From Betaproteobacteria bacterium (GTDB taxonomy: Bacteria; Pseudomonadota; Gammaproteobacteria; Burkholderiales; Casimicrobiaceae), in assembly GCA_025355395.1 (NCBI GenBank), contig JANXZT010000188.1, positions 1 to 16,350 on the forward strand: a DNA stretch of 16,350 nt. The letters run 5' to 3'. The stretch's first letter is position 1, and each line of letters begins with the position of its first letter. The notes below the pieces were generated by a model that saw only the letters and a program-made list of their open reading frames with translations, was not told the DNA's origin and ran no database searches. Shown here one piece after another: positions 7,721-14,470 of the stretch. Position numbers and translations under genes: made by a program.

Positions 7721-8182
7721 TCATCGCCCCTGCCACGGCATCACCGGCACGGTCGAAATCGAGTTCATCGGCGAGCCTTCGATCACCTTGCGGCTGATCG
7801 CCACGTAAACGAGCGTGCGCCGCTTCTCGTCGTACATGCGCACCACCTTGGTTTCCTTGAACAGGATGGAGGTGTTCTCGCTGAAAACGCTTTCCTCCCT
7901 GGGCATTTTATCCGGCAACGTGATCGGCCCTGTCTGCCTGCAGGCGATGGCGAACCGCGACGGGTCTTCGGCGAGTCCGAGCGAACCCTTCACGCCTCCC
8001 GTGCGCGCCTGGCTCACGTGGCACGAAACACCAGGAATATGCGGGTCATCGAACGCCGAAATGCACACGCGGTCATTGGCTCCAAAAAGCCGGAACGTGG
8101 TCGACGTGCAGCCAATCTGCTCGGCCGCTGCTGCGGCGCTCCATAAGCCGATTACGGCAATGATCGTCGTAGCGCGCTTCAT
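7721..8182 (-). CDS. creA: CreA family protein
   Basis: A 153-residue exported protein of the CreA family, conserved but of unknown biochemical function. After a signal peptide (MKRATTIIAVIGLWSAAAAA) the mature part shows the family's hallmarks: E-Q-I-G-C, RVCISAFDDPHIPGVSCHVS, the block ARTGGVKGSLGLAEDPS, IACRQTGPI, KVVRMYDEKRRTLVYVA and the C-terminal EGSPMNSISTVPVMPW. These line up closely with E. coli CreA as I recall it, and length is normal. ATG 8182 is preferred over the upstream TTG because GAGGAG sits six bases before it. In E. coli creA precedes the creBC two-component genes; none are visible here. It is divergent from prfC. Confidence 0.9.
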   Translation of the reverse strand: MKRATTIIAVIGLWSAAAAAEQIGCTSTTFRLFGANDRVCISAFDDPHIPGVSCHVSQARTGGVKGSLGLAEDPSRFAIACRQTGPITLPDKMPREESVFSENTSILFKETKVVRMYDEKRRTLVYVAISRKVIEGSPMNSISTVPVMPWQGR

Positions 8183-8315
8183 GATGTTCTCCTCGATCAA
8201 GGTTAAAGGTTGCGAATGACCCGATCCGATACGGCACTCGACCGGTCATCAGACGCTGCCATGATGAGCCGTTACGCGCCCCGCCGCCGCCCTGAATCAC
8301 CGGTGCGCCAACAGG

Positions 8316-8321
8316 TATAAT
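8316..8321 (+). promoter_or_regulatory. -10 box of the likely prfC promoter
   Basis: TATAAT at 8316-8321 is a perfect -10 hexamer in a GGTATAAT context. The matching -35 region (TGAATC at 8293-8298 with a 17-bp spacer) is poor. Transcription would begin near 8328, about 70 bases before the prfC ATG and just before the hairpin at 8338-8356. Confidence 0.55.
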
Positions 8322-8337
8322 TCCTTATCCGCCGCCC

Positions 8338-8365
8338 GCCGCCCTCGGCCGGCGGCTTTTGTTTT
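8338..8365 (+). terminator. Terminator-like hairpin inside the prfC leader
   Basis: GCCGCC (8338-8343) pairs with GGCGGC (8351-8356) around a 7-base loop, followed directly by TTTTGTTTT (8357-8365). This is the form of an intrinsic terminator on the plus strand. It lies between the likely prfC promoter and the ATG at 8400, with no plus-strand gene immediately upstream to terminate, since creA points away. It could attenuate prfC transcription or yield a very short leader RNA. Confidence 0.5.
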
Positions 8366-8399
8366 CAGCACGGCGCCGACCTTGGTCGTCACTCCTATC

Positions 8400-10019
8400 A
8401 TGAACGGACCTGCCTTCCCCGCCGATCTCCTGCGAGACGTTGCCAAGCGGCGCACGTTCGCCATCATCTCGCATCCCGACGCGGGCAAGACCACCCTCAC
8501 CGAAAAGCTGCTGCTCTTCGGCGGGGCGATCCAGCTCGCCGGCACCGTCAAGGCGCGCAAGAGCTCGCGCCATGCCACCTCGGACTGGATGGAAGTCGAA
8601 AAACAGCGGGGCATCTCGGTGACGAGCTCGGTGATGCAATTCGATTACCTGGGCCACACCATCAATTTACTCGATACGCCTGGCCACCAGGATTTCTCCG
8701 AAGACACCTATCGCGTACTGACGGCCGTCGATGCCGCGGTCATGGTGATCGATGCCGCGAAAGGGGTGGAAGAGCAGACGATCAAGCTGCTCGAAGTGTG
8801 CCGGCTGCGCGCGACACCCATCATCACTTTCGTGAACAAGATGGACCGCGAAGTGCGCGAGCCAATTGCGCTCCTCGAGGAAATCGAAGCGGTGCTCAGG
8901 ATCGATTGTGCGCCGGTGACGTGGCCCATCGGCATGGGCAAGGCATTTCGCGGGGTGTTCGATCTGATCCACGACCGGTTGATTCGATTCACGCCCGGCG
9001 AAGAGCGTCGCAGCAGCGAATCCGAGCGCATCGAAGGCCTTGGCCACGCGCGCCTCGACGCGTTATTTCCCGACGAGATGGGAATCGTGCGACGGGACGT
9101 GAATCTCGTCCGCGGCGCGAGTCACCCATTCGACCTTCCGGAGTTCCTCGCCGGCCGGCAGACCCCGGTATTCTTCGGTTCAGGAATCAATAACTTCGGC
9201 GTCCAGGAAATCCTGCGCGCGCTGGTTGAATGGGCGCCTCCGCCGCAGCCGCGTGATGGGAGCGTGCGCGTAGTGCATCCGGCCGAAGCACCGTTTTCCG
9301 GATTCGTGTTCAAGATCCAGGCCAACATGGACCCCAGGCATCGCGACCGCATCGCATTCTTCCGCGTTTGCTCGGGGCGCTATACGCCGGCGATGAAGGT
9401 GCGGCATTTGCGCATTGCGCGCGAGATGAAGCTTGGCAACGTCCTCACGTTCATGGCGAACGAACGGGTGGCGAGCGAGAACGCCGTCGCCGGCGACATC
9501 ATCGGCATTCATAACCATGGCCAGTTGCAGATCGGGGATACGCTGACCGAAGGCGAAGCGCTCGCGTACAGGGGCATCCCGTACTTTGCGCCAGAACTCT
9601 TTCGCGTCGCGCGCCCGCGCGATCCGTTCAAATCGAAGCAGCTGCAGAAGGGCTTGCAGGAACTCGGCGAAGAAGGCGCGATCCAGGTGTTCGAGACGGC
9701 GCAAGGCAAGACCTTGCTGCTCGGTGCCGTGGGGCAGCTGCAGTTCGAGGTTGTCGCCGATCGGCTGGCTCGCGAATACAAGGCGGACGCGCTCTACGAT
9801 CCCGCAAGTATCTCGACGGCCCGGTGGCTGGTCTTTCCCGACGACATGACCCGACGCAATTTCGAGCGCGAGCAAGCGGCTTCAATGGCCACCGACGTCG
9901 ACGGCAATCCGGTATTCCTTGCTACGAACAAGTACAACCTCCAGGTCACGATCGATCGCTGGCCCAAGGTGGCGTTTCATGCCACACGGGAGCACGGACA
10001 GAGAGTGACGCAGGGGTAA
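8400..10019 (+). CDS. prfC: Peptide chain release factor 3 (RF3), GTPase
   Basis: A 539-residue translational GTPase that recycles RF1 and RF2 from the ribosome after peptide release. GTPase motifs are intact: G1 SHPDAGKTT at residues 24-32, the effector region EKQRGISVTSSVMQF, G3 DTPGHQDFSEDTYR, and G4 NKMD. RF3-specific blocks follow: PVFFGSGINNFGV, FVFKIQANMDPRHRDRIAF, IGIHNHGQLQIGDT, GIPYFAPELFRVARPRDP and the C-terminal F-H-A-T-R-E-H. Length matches the family. ATG 8400 is chosen over the in-frame TTG 8382 because it gives the normal N-terminus, although neither start has a good RBS. The leader holds a terminator-like hairpin. Confidence 0.95.
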   Translation: MNGPAFPADLLRDVAKRRTFAIISHPDAGKTTLTEKLLLFGGAIQLAGTVKARKSSRHATSDWMEVEKQRGISVTSSVMQFDYLGHTINLLDTPGHQDFSEDTYRVLTAVDAAVMVIDAAKGVEEQTIKLLEVCRLRATPIITFVNKMDREVREPIALLEEIEAVLRIDCAPVTWPIGMGKAFRGVFDLIHDRLIRFTPGEERRSSESERIEGLGHARLDALFPDEMGIVRRDVNLVRGASHPFDLPEFLAGRQTPVFFGSGINNFGVQEILRALVEWAPPPQPRDGSVRVVHPAEAPFSGFVFKIQANMDPRHRDRIAFFRVCSGRYTPAMKVRHLRIAREMKLGNVLTFMANERVASENAVAGDIIGIHNHGQLQIGDTLTEGEALAYRGIPYFAPELFRVARPRDPFKSKQLQKGLQELGEEGAIQVFETAQGKTLLLGAVGQLQFEVVADRLAREYKADALYDPASISTARWLVFPDDMTRRNFEREQAASMATDVDGNPVFLATNKYNLQVTIDRWPKVAFHATREHGQRVTQG

Positions 10020-10037
10020 GCAGCGCGATTTTCACGG

Positions 10038-10058
10038 TGATCGCAATCATTGCGATCA
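10038..10058. repeat. 21-bp perfect palindrome downstream of prfC
   Basis: TGATCGCAAT (10038-10047) and ATTGCGATCA (10049-10058) are exact inverted copies around one central base. It begins 19 bases after the prfC stop and ends just before the SRAP remnant. No T-run follows, so a classical terminator is unlikely; it could be a protein-binding site, a junction scar or a hairpin helping 3' end formation. Confidence 0.7.
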
Positions 10059-10066
10059 TCGAAGTA

Positions 10067-10313
10067 TCGCTAGAGACGTTCACGATCATCACCGGCAACC
10101 CAAATGAGCTGGTTGCGCCCATCCACAACCGCATGCCGGTAATCCTTGTGCCCGCGAATTACGCTCGGTGGCTCGATGTGGAGCAGCTCGACGCCGTGGA
10201 GCTGCTGCGGCCGACCCTGCCGAGGCGATGACCGCCTATCCAGTTTCAACGGGCGTCAACTGCCGAAGCATGACGACGCGGCGGTTATCGATGCGTTGAC
10301 TTTAGCGACGTAG
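10067..10313 (+). pseudogene. C-terminal remnant of a YedK/HMCES (SRAP) gene, frameshifted
   Basis: Pieces of an SRAP-domain protein (abasic-site DNA-protein crosslink sensor, 'SOS response-associated peptidase') are readable across three frames. The first frame gives SLETFTIITGNPNELVAPIH followed by NRMPVILVPANYARWLD and ending VELLRP, hallmarks of the YedK C-terminus. One missing base near 10214 shifts to DPAEAMTAYPVSTGVN; a second missing base near 10260 shifts to PKHDDAAVIDAL, closing at TAG 10311-10313. Restoring one base at each place gives the usual family order. The N-terminal part with the catalytic Cys2 is absent. A dead remnant with no intact copy in the window. Confidence 0.75.
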
Positions 10314-10358
10314 GCGTTTTTTGCGGGTGAGGCCAGTGGCAATCCGGCTACGCTACTG

Positions 10359-10418
10359 CATGAACAGCGGCGAGACCCTGTTTGCATTCGTGGTCAATTC
10401 CACCGACGCAGGCCGCTA
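10359..10418 (+). pseudogene. Possible 5' fragment of an IS4-type transposase
   Basis: ATG 10359 opens a 19-codon frame MNSGETLFAFVVNSTDAGR ending in TAG 10416-10418. The first residues match the MNSGKTLFAQ start that I recall from IS4-family transposases; the match stops after about nine residues. It may be a broken insertion-sequence end, fitting the debris-like nature of this strip, or chance. Confidence 0.25.
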
Positions 10419-10429
10419 GCACTTCGCTT

Positions 10430-10440
10430 GGAGGTGATCC
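10430..10440 (+). promoter_or_regulatory. Very strong Shine-Dalgarno sequence
   Basis: GGAGGTGATCC at 10430-10440 is an 11-base match to the complement of the 16S rRNA 3' end (12 with the next A). The frame of the downstream membrane protein begins at ATC 10441, six bases after the GGAGG core, while the first common start in that frame is TTG 10462. GTG 10434, in another frame, overlaps the sequence itself. Confidence 0.5.
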
Positions 10441-10461
10441 ATCAGTCCGTCGAACAGGGAA

Positions 10462-10848
10462 TTGGAATTGGAAAGGGAGCGTTCCGAGTATCTGGACCGT
10501 CTAGTGGATATGGAGCGGTCTTTGCGCCAGAACCGGCTCAATTTGTATCAGCAACGGCTAATTGCGCTCACTCTCGGACTGGCAGCAGGTATAGTGATAT
10601 CCGCATTTACATTCAATTTTTGGCGTTCGCTACCCCCAACGGTTCCGATTGATCCTCCGATTCTAAAACCGTTCGCGGACAAAACGACAGGTTTCCCTGC
10701 CGTAAGCCGCCTTTCCGAGCGTGGTCCCACGCCCAACTACTATTTTCTCACGACTGCGCCAATAGAGATATTTTCACGGTTTGGTACCGTTCGCGCAGTT
10801 CAACCGTCACAGGAACCTCATGCCCAACATTGGAACCGTACTACGTGA
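10462..10848 (+). CDS. Small single-pass membrane protein of unknown function
   Basis: A 128-residue frame starting at TTG 10462; the frame is open back to 10438, so initiation at ATC 10441 after the strong Shine-Dalgarno (10430-10440) would add seven residues. The N-terminal 33 residues are highly charged and likely helical (ELERERSEYLDRLVDMERSL), followed by one membrane segment, RLIALTLGLAAGIVISAFTF, and a polar Pro-rich C-terminal half. G/C at third codon positions is visibly lower than in neighbours, suggesting acquired DNA. It overlaps the start of the HTH gene by 29 bp in another frame. No family recognised; the end of the frame may not be conserved. Confidence 0.45.
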   Translation: MELERERSEYLDRLVDMERSLRQNRLNLYQQRLIALTLGLAAGIVISAFTFNFWRSLPPTVPIDPPILKPFADKTTGFPAVSRLSERGPTPNYYFLTTAPIEIFSRFGTVRAVQPSQEPHAQHWNRTT

Positions 10849-11284
10849 AGAAATTTCGAGGCTATCCCGGAAGGAAAGTCGGGGCCAGATCGATCAGACC
10901 AAGAAGGCGACTGCCCAGCACCGTAAGGACATCGCGTTGCTGAAGCGGCAAGTGGTGCAGCTCGAACGGCAGGTCAAGCTTCTATCGCGCAAGTTACCCA
11001 TTGCCTCGCCAGCAGTGCCCTCCGAATCGACGGCAAAGCGTGTGCGGTTTGTCGCGAAGGGATTGCGCGCACAGCGCAACCGCCTTGGGCTGTCCGCCAC
11101 CGACTTCGGAAAACTGATCGGCGTCAGCGCTCAGTCCGTCTACAACTGGGAGCGCGAGCAGGCGCGTCCACGTGGCGCGCAGATTTCGAAGCTCGCAGCG
11201 CTACGCGGGATCGGGAAGCGCGAAGCCGGCGAGAGGTTGGAAGAGTTGGCTGCGGCGACTGGAAAGACGCGGCGGAAGACATAG
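10820..11284 (+). CDS. XRE-type helix-turn-helix protein with N-terminal coiled coil
   Basis: A 154-residue DNA-binding protein. The start ATG 10820 gives MPNIGTVLREEISRLSRKE, the usual N-terminus of a small regulator family common in betaproteobacteria as I recall, and has AGGA (10811-10814) five bases upstream; a longer frame from 10781 is less likely. Residues 20-58 form a heptad-like coiled coil (HRKDIALLKRQVVQLERQVK), a probable dimerisation segment. Residues 80-117 form an XRE/Cro-type HTH (LRAQRNRLGLSATDFGKLIG, then VSAQSVYNWERE as recognition region). A basic tail ends the protein. It may form a unit with the membrane protein that overlaps its start. Target unknown. Confidence 0.75.
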   Translation: MPNIGTVLREEISRLSRKESRGQIDQTKKATAQHRKDIALLKRQVVQLERQVKLLSRKLPIASPAVPSESTAKRVRFVAKGLRAQRNRLGLSATDFGKLIGVSAQSVYNWEREQARPRGAQISKLAALRGIGKREAGERLEELAAATGKTRRKT

Positions 11285-11387
11285 TAGCCTGTTCACCGAG
11301 ATCAGCCGCTTTTCGCAATCGCTTTAGCCATACCTCAGGTTTACGGACTACTAAGGTCGCCAATGCCCGGCTTTCTCTATGAACGGA

Positions 11388-11525
11388 TCACAAAGGGTCG
11401 ATGTGCTTCCTTTCGAGGGTCTTAAGCAGTTCGCTCTGGCGCATGGCCGTCTCCAGCACAAGCTGCAACACATCGGAGAGCACCCGCTGCTTTGAGTTGC
11501 CGGTCGTGCGCTTGCATTCAATCAT
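11388..11525 (-). CDS. Short unidentified ORF, 45 aa, possibly a 3' gene fragment
   Basis: On the minus strand ATG 11525 opens a 45-codon frame ending at TGA 11390-11388; the frame is open a further 13 codons upstream. The product starts MIECKRTTGNSKQRVLSDVL and continues as an amphipathic helix (QLVLETAMRQSELLKTLERK). Third positions are about 80% G/C, like real genes here. The V-M-I-E-C-K pattern resembles the E-x-K strand of PD-(D/E)xK nucleases, but the segment is too short to call. No RBS is evident, so it could be the tail of a decayed gene. Confidence 0.3.
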   Translation of the reverse strand: MIECKRTTGNSKQRVLSDVLQLVLETAMRQSELLKTLERKHIDPL

Positions 11526-11598
11526 CACGGTGGCTCGGCGGCGGCCGGGAGATGACCGCGCGGCTCAAGCCGGCTTAGCCCGGCAGCGACACTAAGTG

Positions 11599-11612
11599 CG
11601 TGGTGCACCACG
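11599..11612. repeat. 14-bp perfect palindrome
   Basis: CGTGGTGCACCACG at 11599-11612 reads the same on both strands. It stands in the stretch between the short ORF and the end of the universal stress gene (11526-11736), where I see no convincing gene. It could be an operator or a chance feature. Confidence 0.4.
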
Positions 11613-11736
11613 TGGCCAATATTTCGCGGGGCCAAACGGCTTGGAAACCGAACGCAACCGATACTTCGCAGGCGTGCGGTGCGAGGTGAGGTGAGGCTAC
11701 GGATTCCTCGCCCTGTGGTGCCGCGCTTTTCGCGAC

Positions 11737-12576
11737 TCAATGCGACATCAGCACCGGCACGGTCATGGTATCCAGCACCAGCCGCGTCACGCCTCCCAGC
11801 ACCATCTCCTGCACGCGCGAATGGCTGTATGCACCCATGACCAGCAGATCCGCTTCGATGTCCGCCGCATGGGAAAGGATCAACTCACCGGCGTCGCCGT
11901 CGGGGATGCGATAGTGCCGCGGCACGGCGACGATGCCGTGATAGCGCAACCACGCGAGCAGCCGCTGGTCGGCGTGCCTCTCTGCCGCCGTCTCGTCGTT
12001 CTTCAAGGCAATCGAGAGCACGAATACTTTCTCGGCACGAGCGAGCATCGGCATGGCGTCGGCCACTGCGCGCGCCGATTCGCGACTGCCGTTCCAGGTC
12101 ACCAGCACCGTTTTTCCGATGGCGGTGGGCGCCCCCGCAAACGGAATGGACAACACCGGCCGGCCGGATTGCAGGACCAGCGCATTGGCGAGATCGCTGC
12201 TGAAGCCATGTTGCGCATCGTCCGGGTCCCGTTGGCCGATGATCACAAGATCAGTGCACCGGGCATGCTCGACGATGGCCGGAATGGCGCCACCGGCGGG
12301 AGCGCGCCACTCGACCGCTGCTACCCGGGCGCGGGTCGCCGCAGCACGAAAGAGTGCCTCGGCGGCGGCTTGCGCCTCACCCATTTCCTGCATCCGCTGC
12401 GCGACGATGCGGTCGGGCAGCATCGCCGAAACCGACGGCGTAAGCGACGCGGTGGGTACGCTATAGGCGCCGATCAGCTCGGCTTCGAAGCTGCGGGCAA
12501 GCCGGGCGGCCGCACCGAGCCGCACCACCGCGCGCTCGCCGTCATCGACATGAACAAGCATGGATTGATAAGACAT
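11737..12576 (-). CDS. Tandem UspA-domain universal stress protein
   Basis: A 279-residue cytoplasmic protein with two UspA domains in tandem. The first spans about residues 1-146 (MLVHVDDGERAVVRLGAAAR near the start, DLVIIGQRDPDD at about 109-120). The second, about 152-279, starts KTVLVTWNGSRESARAVADA and ends DLLVMGAYSHSRVQEMVLGG, VTRLVLDTMTVPVLMSH. The second domain has the G-2x-G-9x-G-S/T type nucleotide-binding loop (here G-A-Y-S-H-S-R-V-Q-E-M-V-L-G-G-V-T); the first lacks a clear one, a common division of labour. Such proteins respond to starvation or respiratory stress. Start ATG 12576 gives a normal N-terminus although the RBS is weak. It is divergent from the amidase gene. Confidence 0.88.
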   Translation of the reverse strand: MSYQSMLVHVDDGERAVVRLGAAARLARSFEAELIGAYSVPTASLTPSVSAMLPDRIVAQRMQEMGEAQAAAEALFRAAATRARVAAVEWRAPAGGAIPAIVEHARCTDLVIIGQRDPDDAQHGFSSDLANALVLQSGRPVLSIPFAGAPTAIGKTVLVTWNGSRESARAVADAMPMLARAEKVFVLSIALKNDETAAERHADQRLLAWLRYHGIVAVPRHYRIPDGDAGELILSHAADIEADLLVMGAYSHSRVQEMVLGGVTRLVLDTMTVPVLMSH

Positions 12577-12618
12577 ACGCTGGCTTTGAGAGTCCGGAGA
12601 GTGAAAAGGCGCGACTTC

Positions 12619-12654
12619 ATTCTAGCGCCGATTGGCCGACAAGATGGTCGGCCA
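12619..12654 (-). promoter_or_regulatory. Candidate promoter/operator of the universal stress gene
   Basis: On the minus strand TAGAAT (complement of 12619-12624) is a good -10-like box 42 bases before the start. Just upstream of it lies an inverted repeat, TGGCCGAC (12633-12640) and GTCGGCCA (12647-12654), with a 6-base spacer, covering the -35 position where no consensus hexamer is seen. This suggests a regulator-dependent promoter; it is inference from spacing. Confidence 0.3.
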
Positions 12655-12737
12655 TTGGCCGGCAAACGCTGGCCCAACCGCTCGAATGAAAAACTTACTG
12701 CGGGTTACGAAAATACGTGACGCAGAAAATATGGATA

Positions 12738-12809
12738 TCGTCGTCCCCGCGCAGGCTTAGGTGTCTTGCGGCGAACGACGCTGGGCTCCCGCCTTCGCGG
12801 CGGCGACGA
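12738..12809. repeat. REP-like imperfect inverted repeat
   Basis: Arms 12738-12756 (TCGTCGTCCCCGCGCAGGC) and 12791-12809 (complement TCGTCGCCGCCGCGAAGGC) match at 16 of 19 positions and flank a 34-base spacer. The sequence resembles the CGTCRTTCCCGCGAAGGCGGG-type intergenic repeats widespread in proteobacteria. It lies in the 353-bp divergent gap between the stress gene and the amidase. Confidence 0.5.
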
Positions 12810-12929
12810 TTTTACCGGAATCGACAGTCACACCTTGGCGTAAAGGTCAGTCGTGAAGCGATTCGCGCGGTAGCTGCAGTTCCGTGCATCGGCTATCCTC
12901 GTCACGTTTGCGCCATTACGAGGTCACCG

Positions 12930-14345
12930 ATGCAAGATGCGCTTCCGTTTCAATCATTGCAAGCGCTGTCCGGCATGTTGGCGCGAAGCGAATGCTCCTC
13001 CCGCGAGCTCGTGGCGGCCTGCCTCGATCGCATTCGCCGCCTCGATGGACACCTGCATGCCTTCGTCGATGTTTACGCGGAAGAGGCACTCGCCTGCGCT
13101 GAAGCCGCCGATCTCGAGCGGCGGGCAGGCATGACACGGGGTCCCTTGCATGGCTTGCCGATTGCACTCAAGGACCTCATGCATTTGGCGGGTCGTGTCA
13201 CCACGGCCGGATCGCGCACGTGGGAGGGGCGCATGGCGGGCGAAACCGCCGTCGCAGTTCGGCGGCTTCTCGCCGCAGGCATGATCGTGCTCGGCAAGAC
13301 GCACATGGTTGAGTTTGCCTTCGGCGGCTGGGGCCGCAATGCGCCGATGGGCACGCCATGGAACCCGTGGGACACCGGTGTGCATCGCGTCCCCGGCGGA
13401 TCGAGCAGCGGATCCGCGGTCGCGGTAGCGGCCGGGTTGGCGCCTGCCGCCATCGGCTCCGACACCGGGGGCTCCATTCGCATCCCCGCGGCGCTCACCA
13501 ATCTCACCGGGTTGAAGCCCACCTACGGCATCATCAGCCTGGCCGGCGTCGTGCCGCTGTCGAGGACGCTCGATTCCCTTGGGCCGCTCACCCGCACCGT
13601 GGACGATGCTGCCCTTCTCATGATGGCGATGATGGGACACGATGCCGACGATGCGCGCACTTGGCATCGACCCGAAGTCGATTTCGCCGGCGCAAATGCT
13701 GCGGGTGTGGACCTTCGCGGATGCCGCATCGCGGCGCTCCCGGTCGATCAGATTCCGGCGTGGACCCTGCCCGACGTGCTGCGCATCAGGAACGAGACGA
13801 TCGCGGTGCTGCGCGATTGCGGCGCGACGGTCGAGGAAGCAGAACCACCCGTCGATTTCGAAGAGTTGATGCTCAGGAACGGCCGCCTGATTGCGGCCGA
13901 AGCCTACGCGTTTCATCGCGGCAAGATCGAAGACGAAGCGTTGCCGCTCGACCCCTGGGTGCGCCAGCGCCTGTTGTCAGGACAAGCAATCAGCGCGGCG
14001 GATTACATCGACGAGCTGGACACAAAGGCCCGGACCGCGGACGCATTCGCGCGTTGGATGCGCGGGCGCGACGCGCTCCTCACGCCGACCCTGCCCATCA
14101 CCGCCACACCGGTCGTCGACGTTGACGAGACCAGCACCGCGCTCGCGACCTTTACCCGCGCGGCCAACTATCTGGGAGCGTGCGCGCTTTCCTTCCCGGC
14201 GGGGTTTTCCGGCGACGGGTTGCCCATCGGGATGCAGATCATCGGTGGACCGTTTGCCGATGCGTCGCTGGTGCGGATCGGCCGCGCATTCCAAGCCGTC
14301 ACGTCCTGGCACGAGCAGCATCCCGATCTTTCTGCGTGGGAATGA
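12930..14345 (+). CDS. Amidase-signature family hydrolase
   Basis: A 471-residue amidase-signature enzyme, which hydrolyses amide bonds with a Ser-cisSer-Lys triad. The triad is complete: Lys81 in LPIALKDLM, cis-Ser158 in PGGSSSGS and nucleophile Ser182 in GSDTGGSIRIPAA. The spacing of 24 residues between the two Ser matches the family (as in GatA). The C-terminal block LPIGMQIIGGPFAD is also typical. ATG 12930 is chosen since GAGG (12920-12923) precedes it by six bases and the longer frame from 12717 adds 71 residues of non-family sequence. No gatB or gatC is nearby, so it is more likely a catabolic amidase than the tRNA amidotransferase subunit. Substrate unknown; a molybdenum hydroxylase lies next door in convergent orientation. 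Confidence 0.9.
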   Translation: MQDALPFQSLQALSGMLARSECSSRELVAACLDRIRRLDGHLHAFVDVYAEEALACAEAADLERRAGMTRGPLHGLPIALKDLMHLAGRVTTAGSRTWEGRMAGETAVAVRRLLAAGMIVLGKTHMVEFAFGGWGRNAPMGTPWNPWDTGVHRVPGGSSSGSAVAVAAGLAPAAIGSDTGGSIRIPAALTNLTGLKPTYGIISLAGVVPLSRTLDSLGPLTRTVDDAALLMMAMMGHDADDARTWHRPEVDFAGANAAGVDLRGCRIAALPVDQIPAWTLPDVLRIRNETIAVLRDCGATVEEAEPPVDFEELMLRNGRLIAAEAYAFHRGKIEDEALPLDPWVRQRLLSGQAISAADYIDELDTKARTADAFARWMRGRDALLTPTLPITATPVVDVDETSTALATFTRAANYLGACALSFPAGFSGDGLPIGMQIIGGPFADASLVRIGRAFQAVTSWHEQHPDLSAWE

Positions 14346-14470
14346 GGGCAGCGCAGAGAATGTTCTTGACAAGCGCTATCGGTGACGGTTCTTGAGGTGC
14401 TCCTCGACGTTGATGCGCAACCGGTCCGTGCCCCGCAGTGATGGCTGTCACCGGCCATATCGATTCACTG

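Noticed and set aside
10434..10652. Alternative frame from GTG 10434 after the strong Shine-Dalgarno
   Set aside because: Its product is Gly/Ser-rich with no structure and lacks the charged helix plus membrane segment seen in the overlapping frame; kept only as an alternative.
12717..12929. 71-residue N-terminal extension of the amidase
   Set aside because: It spans the REP-like repeat, lacks an RBS and is non-homologous in character, whereas ATG 12930 has a good RBS and begins the usual family sequence.
12954..13916. A 320-codon minus-strand frame opposite the amidase
   Set aside because: The amidase triad and signature on the plus strand are complete; the antisense product has no recognisable domain.
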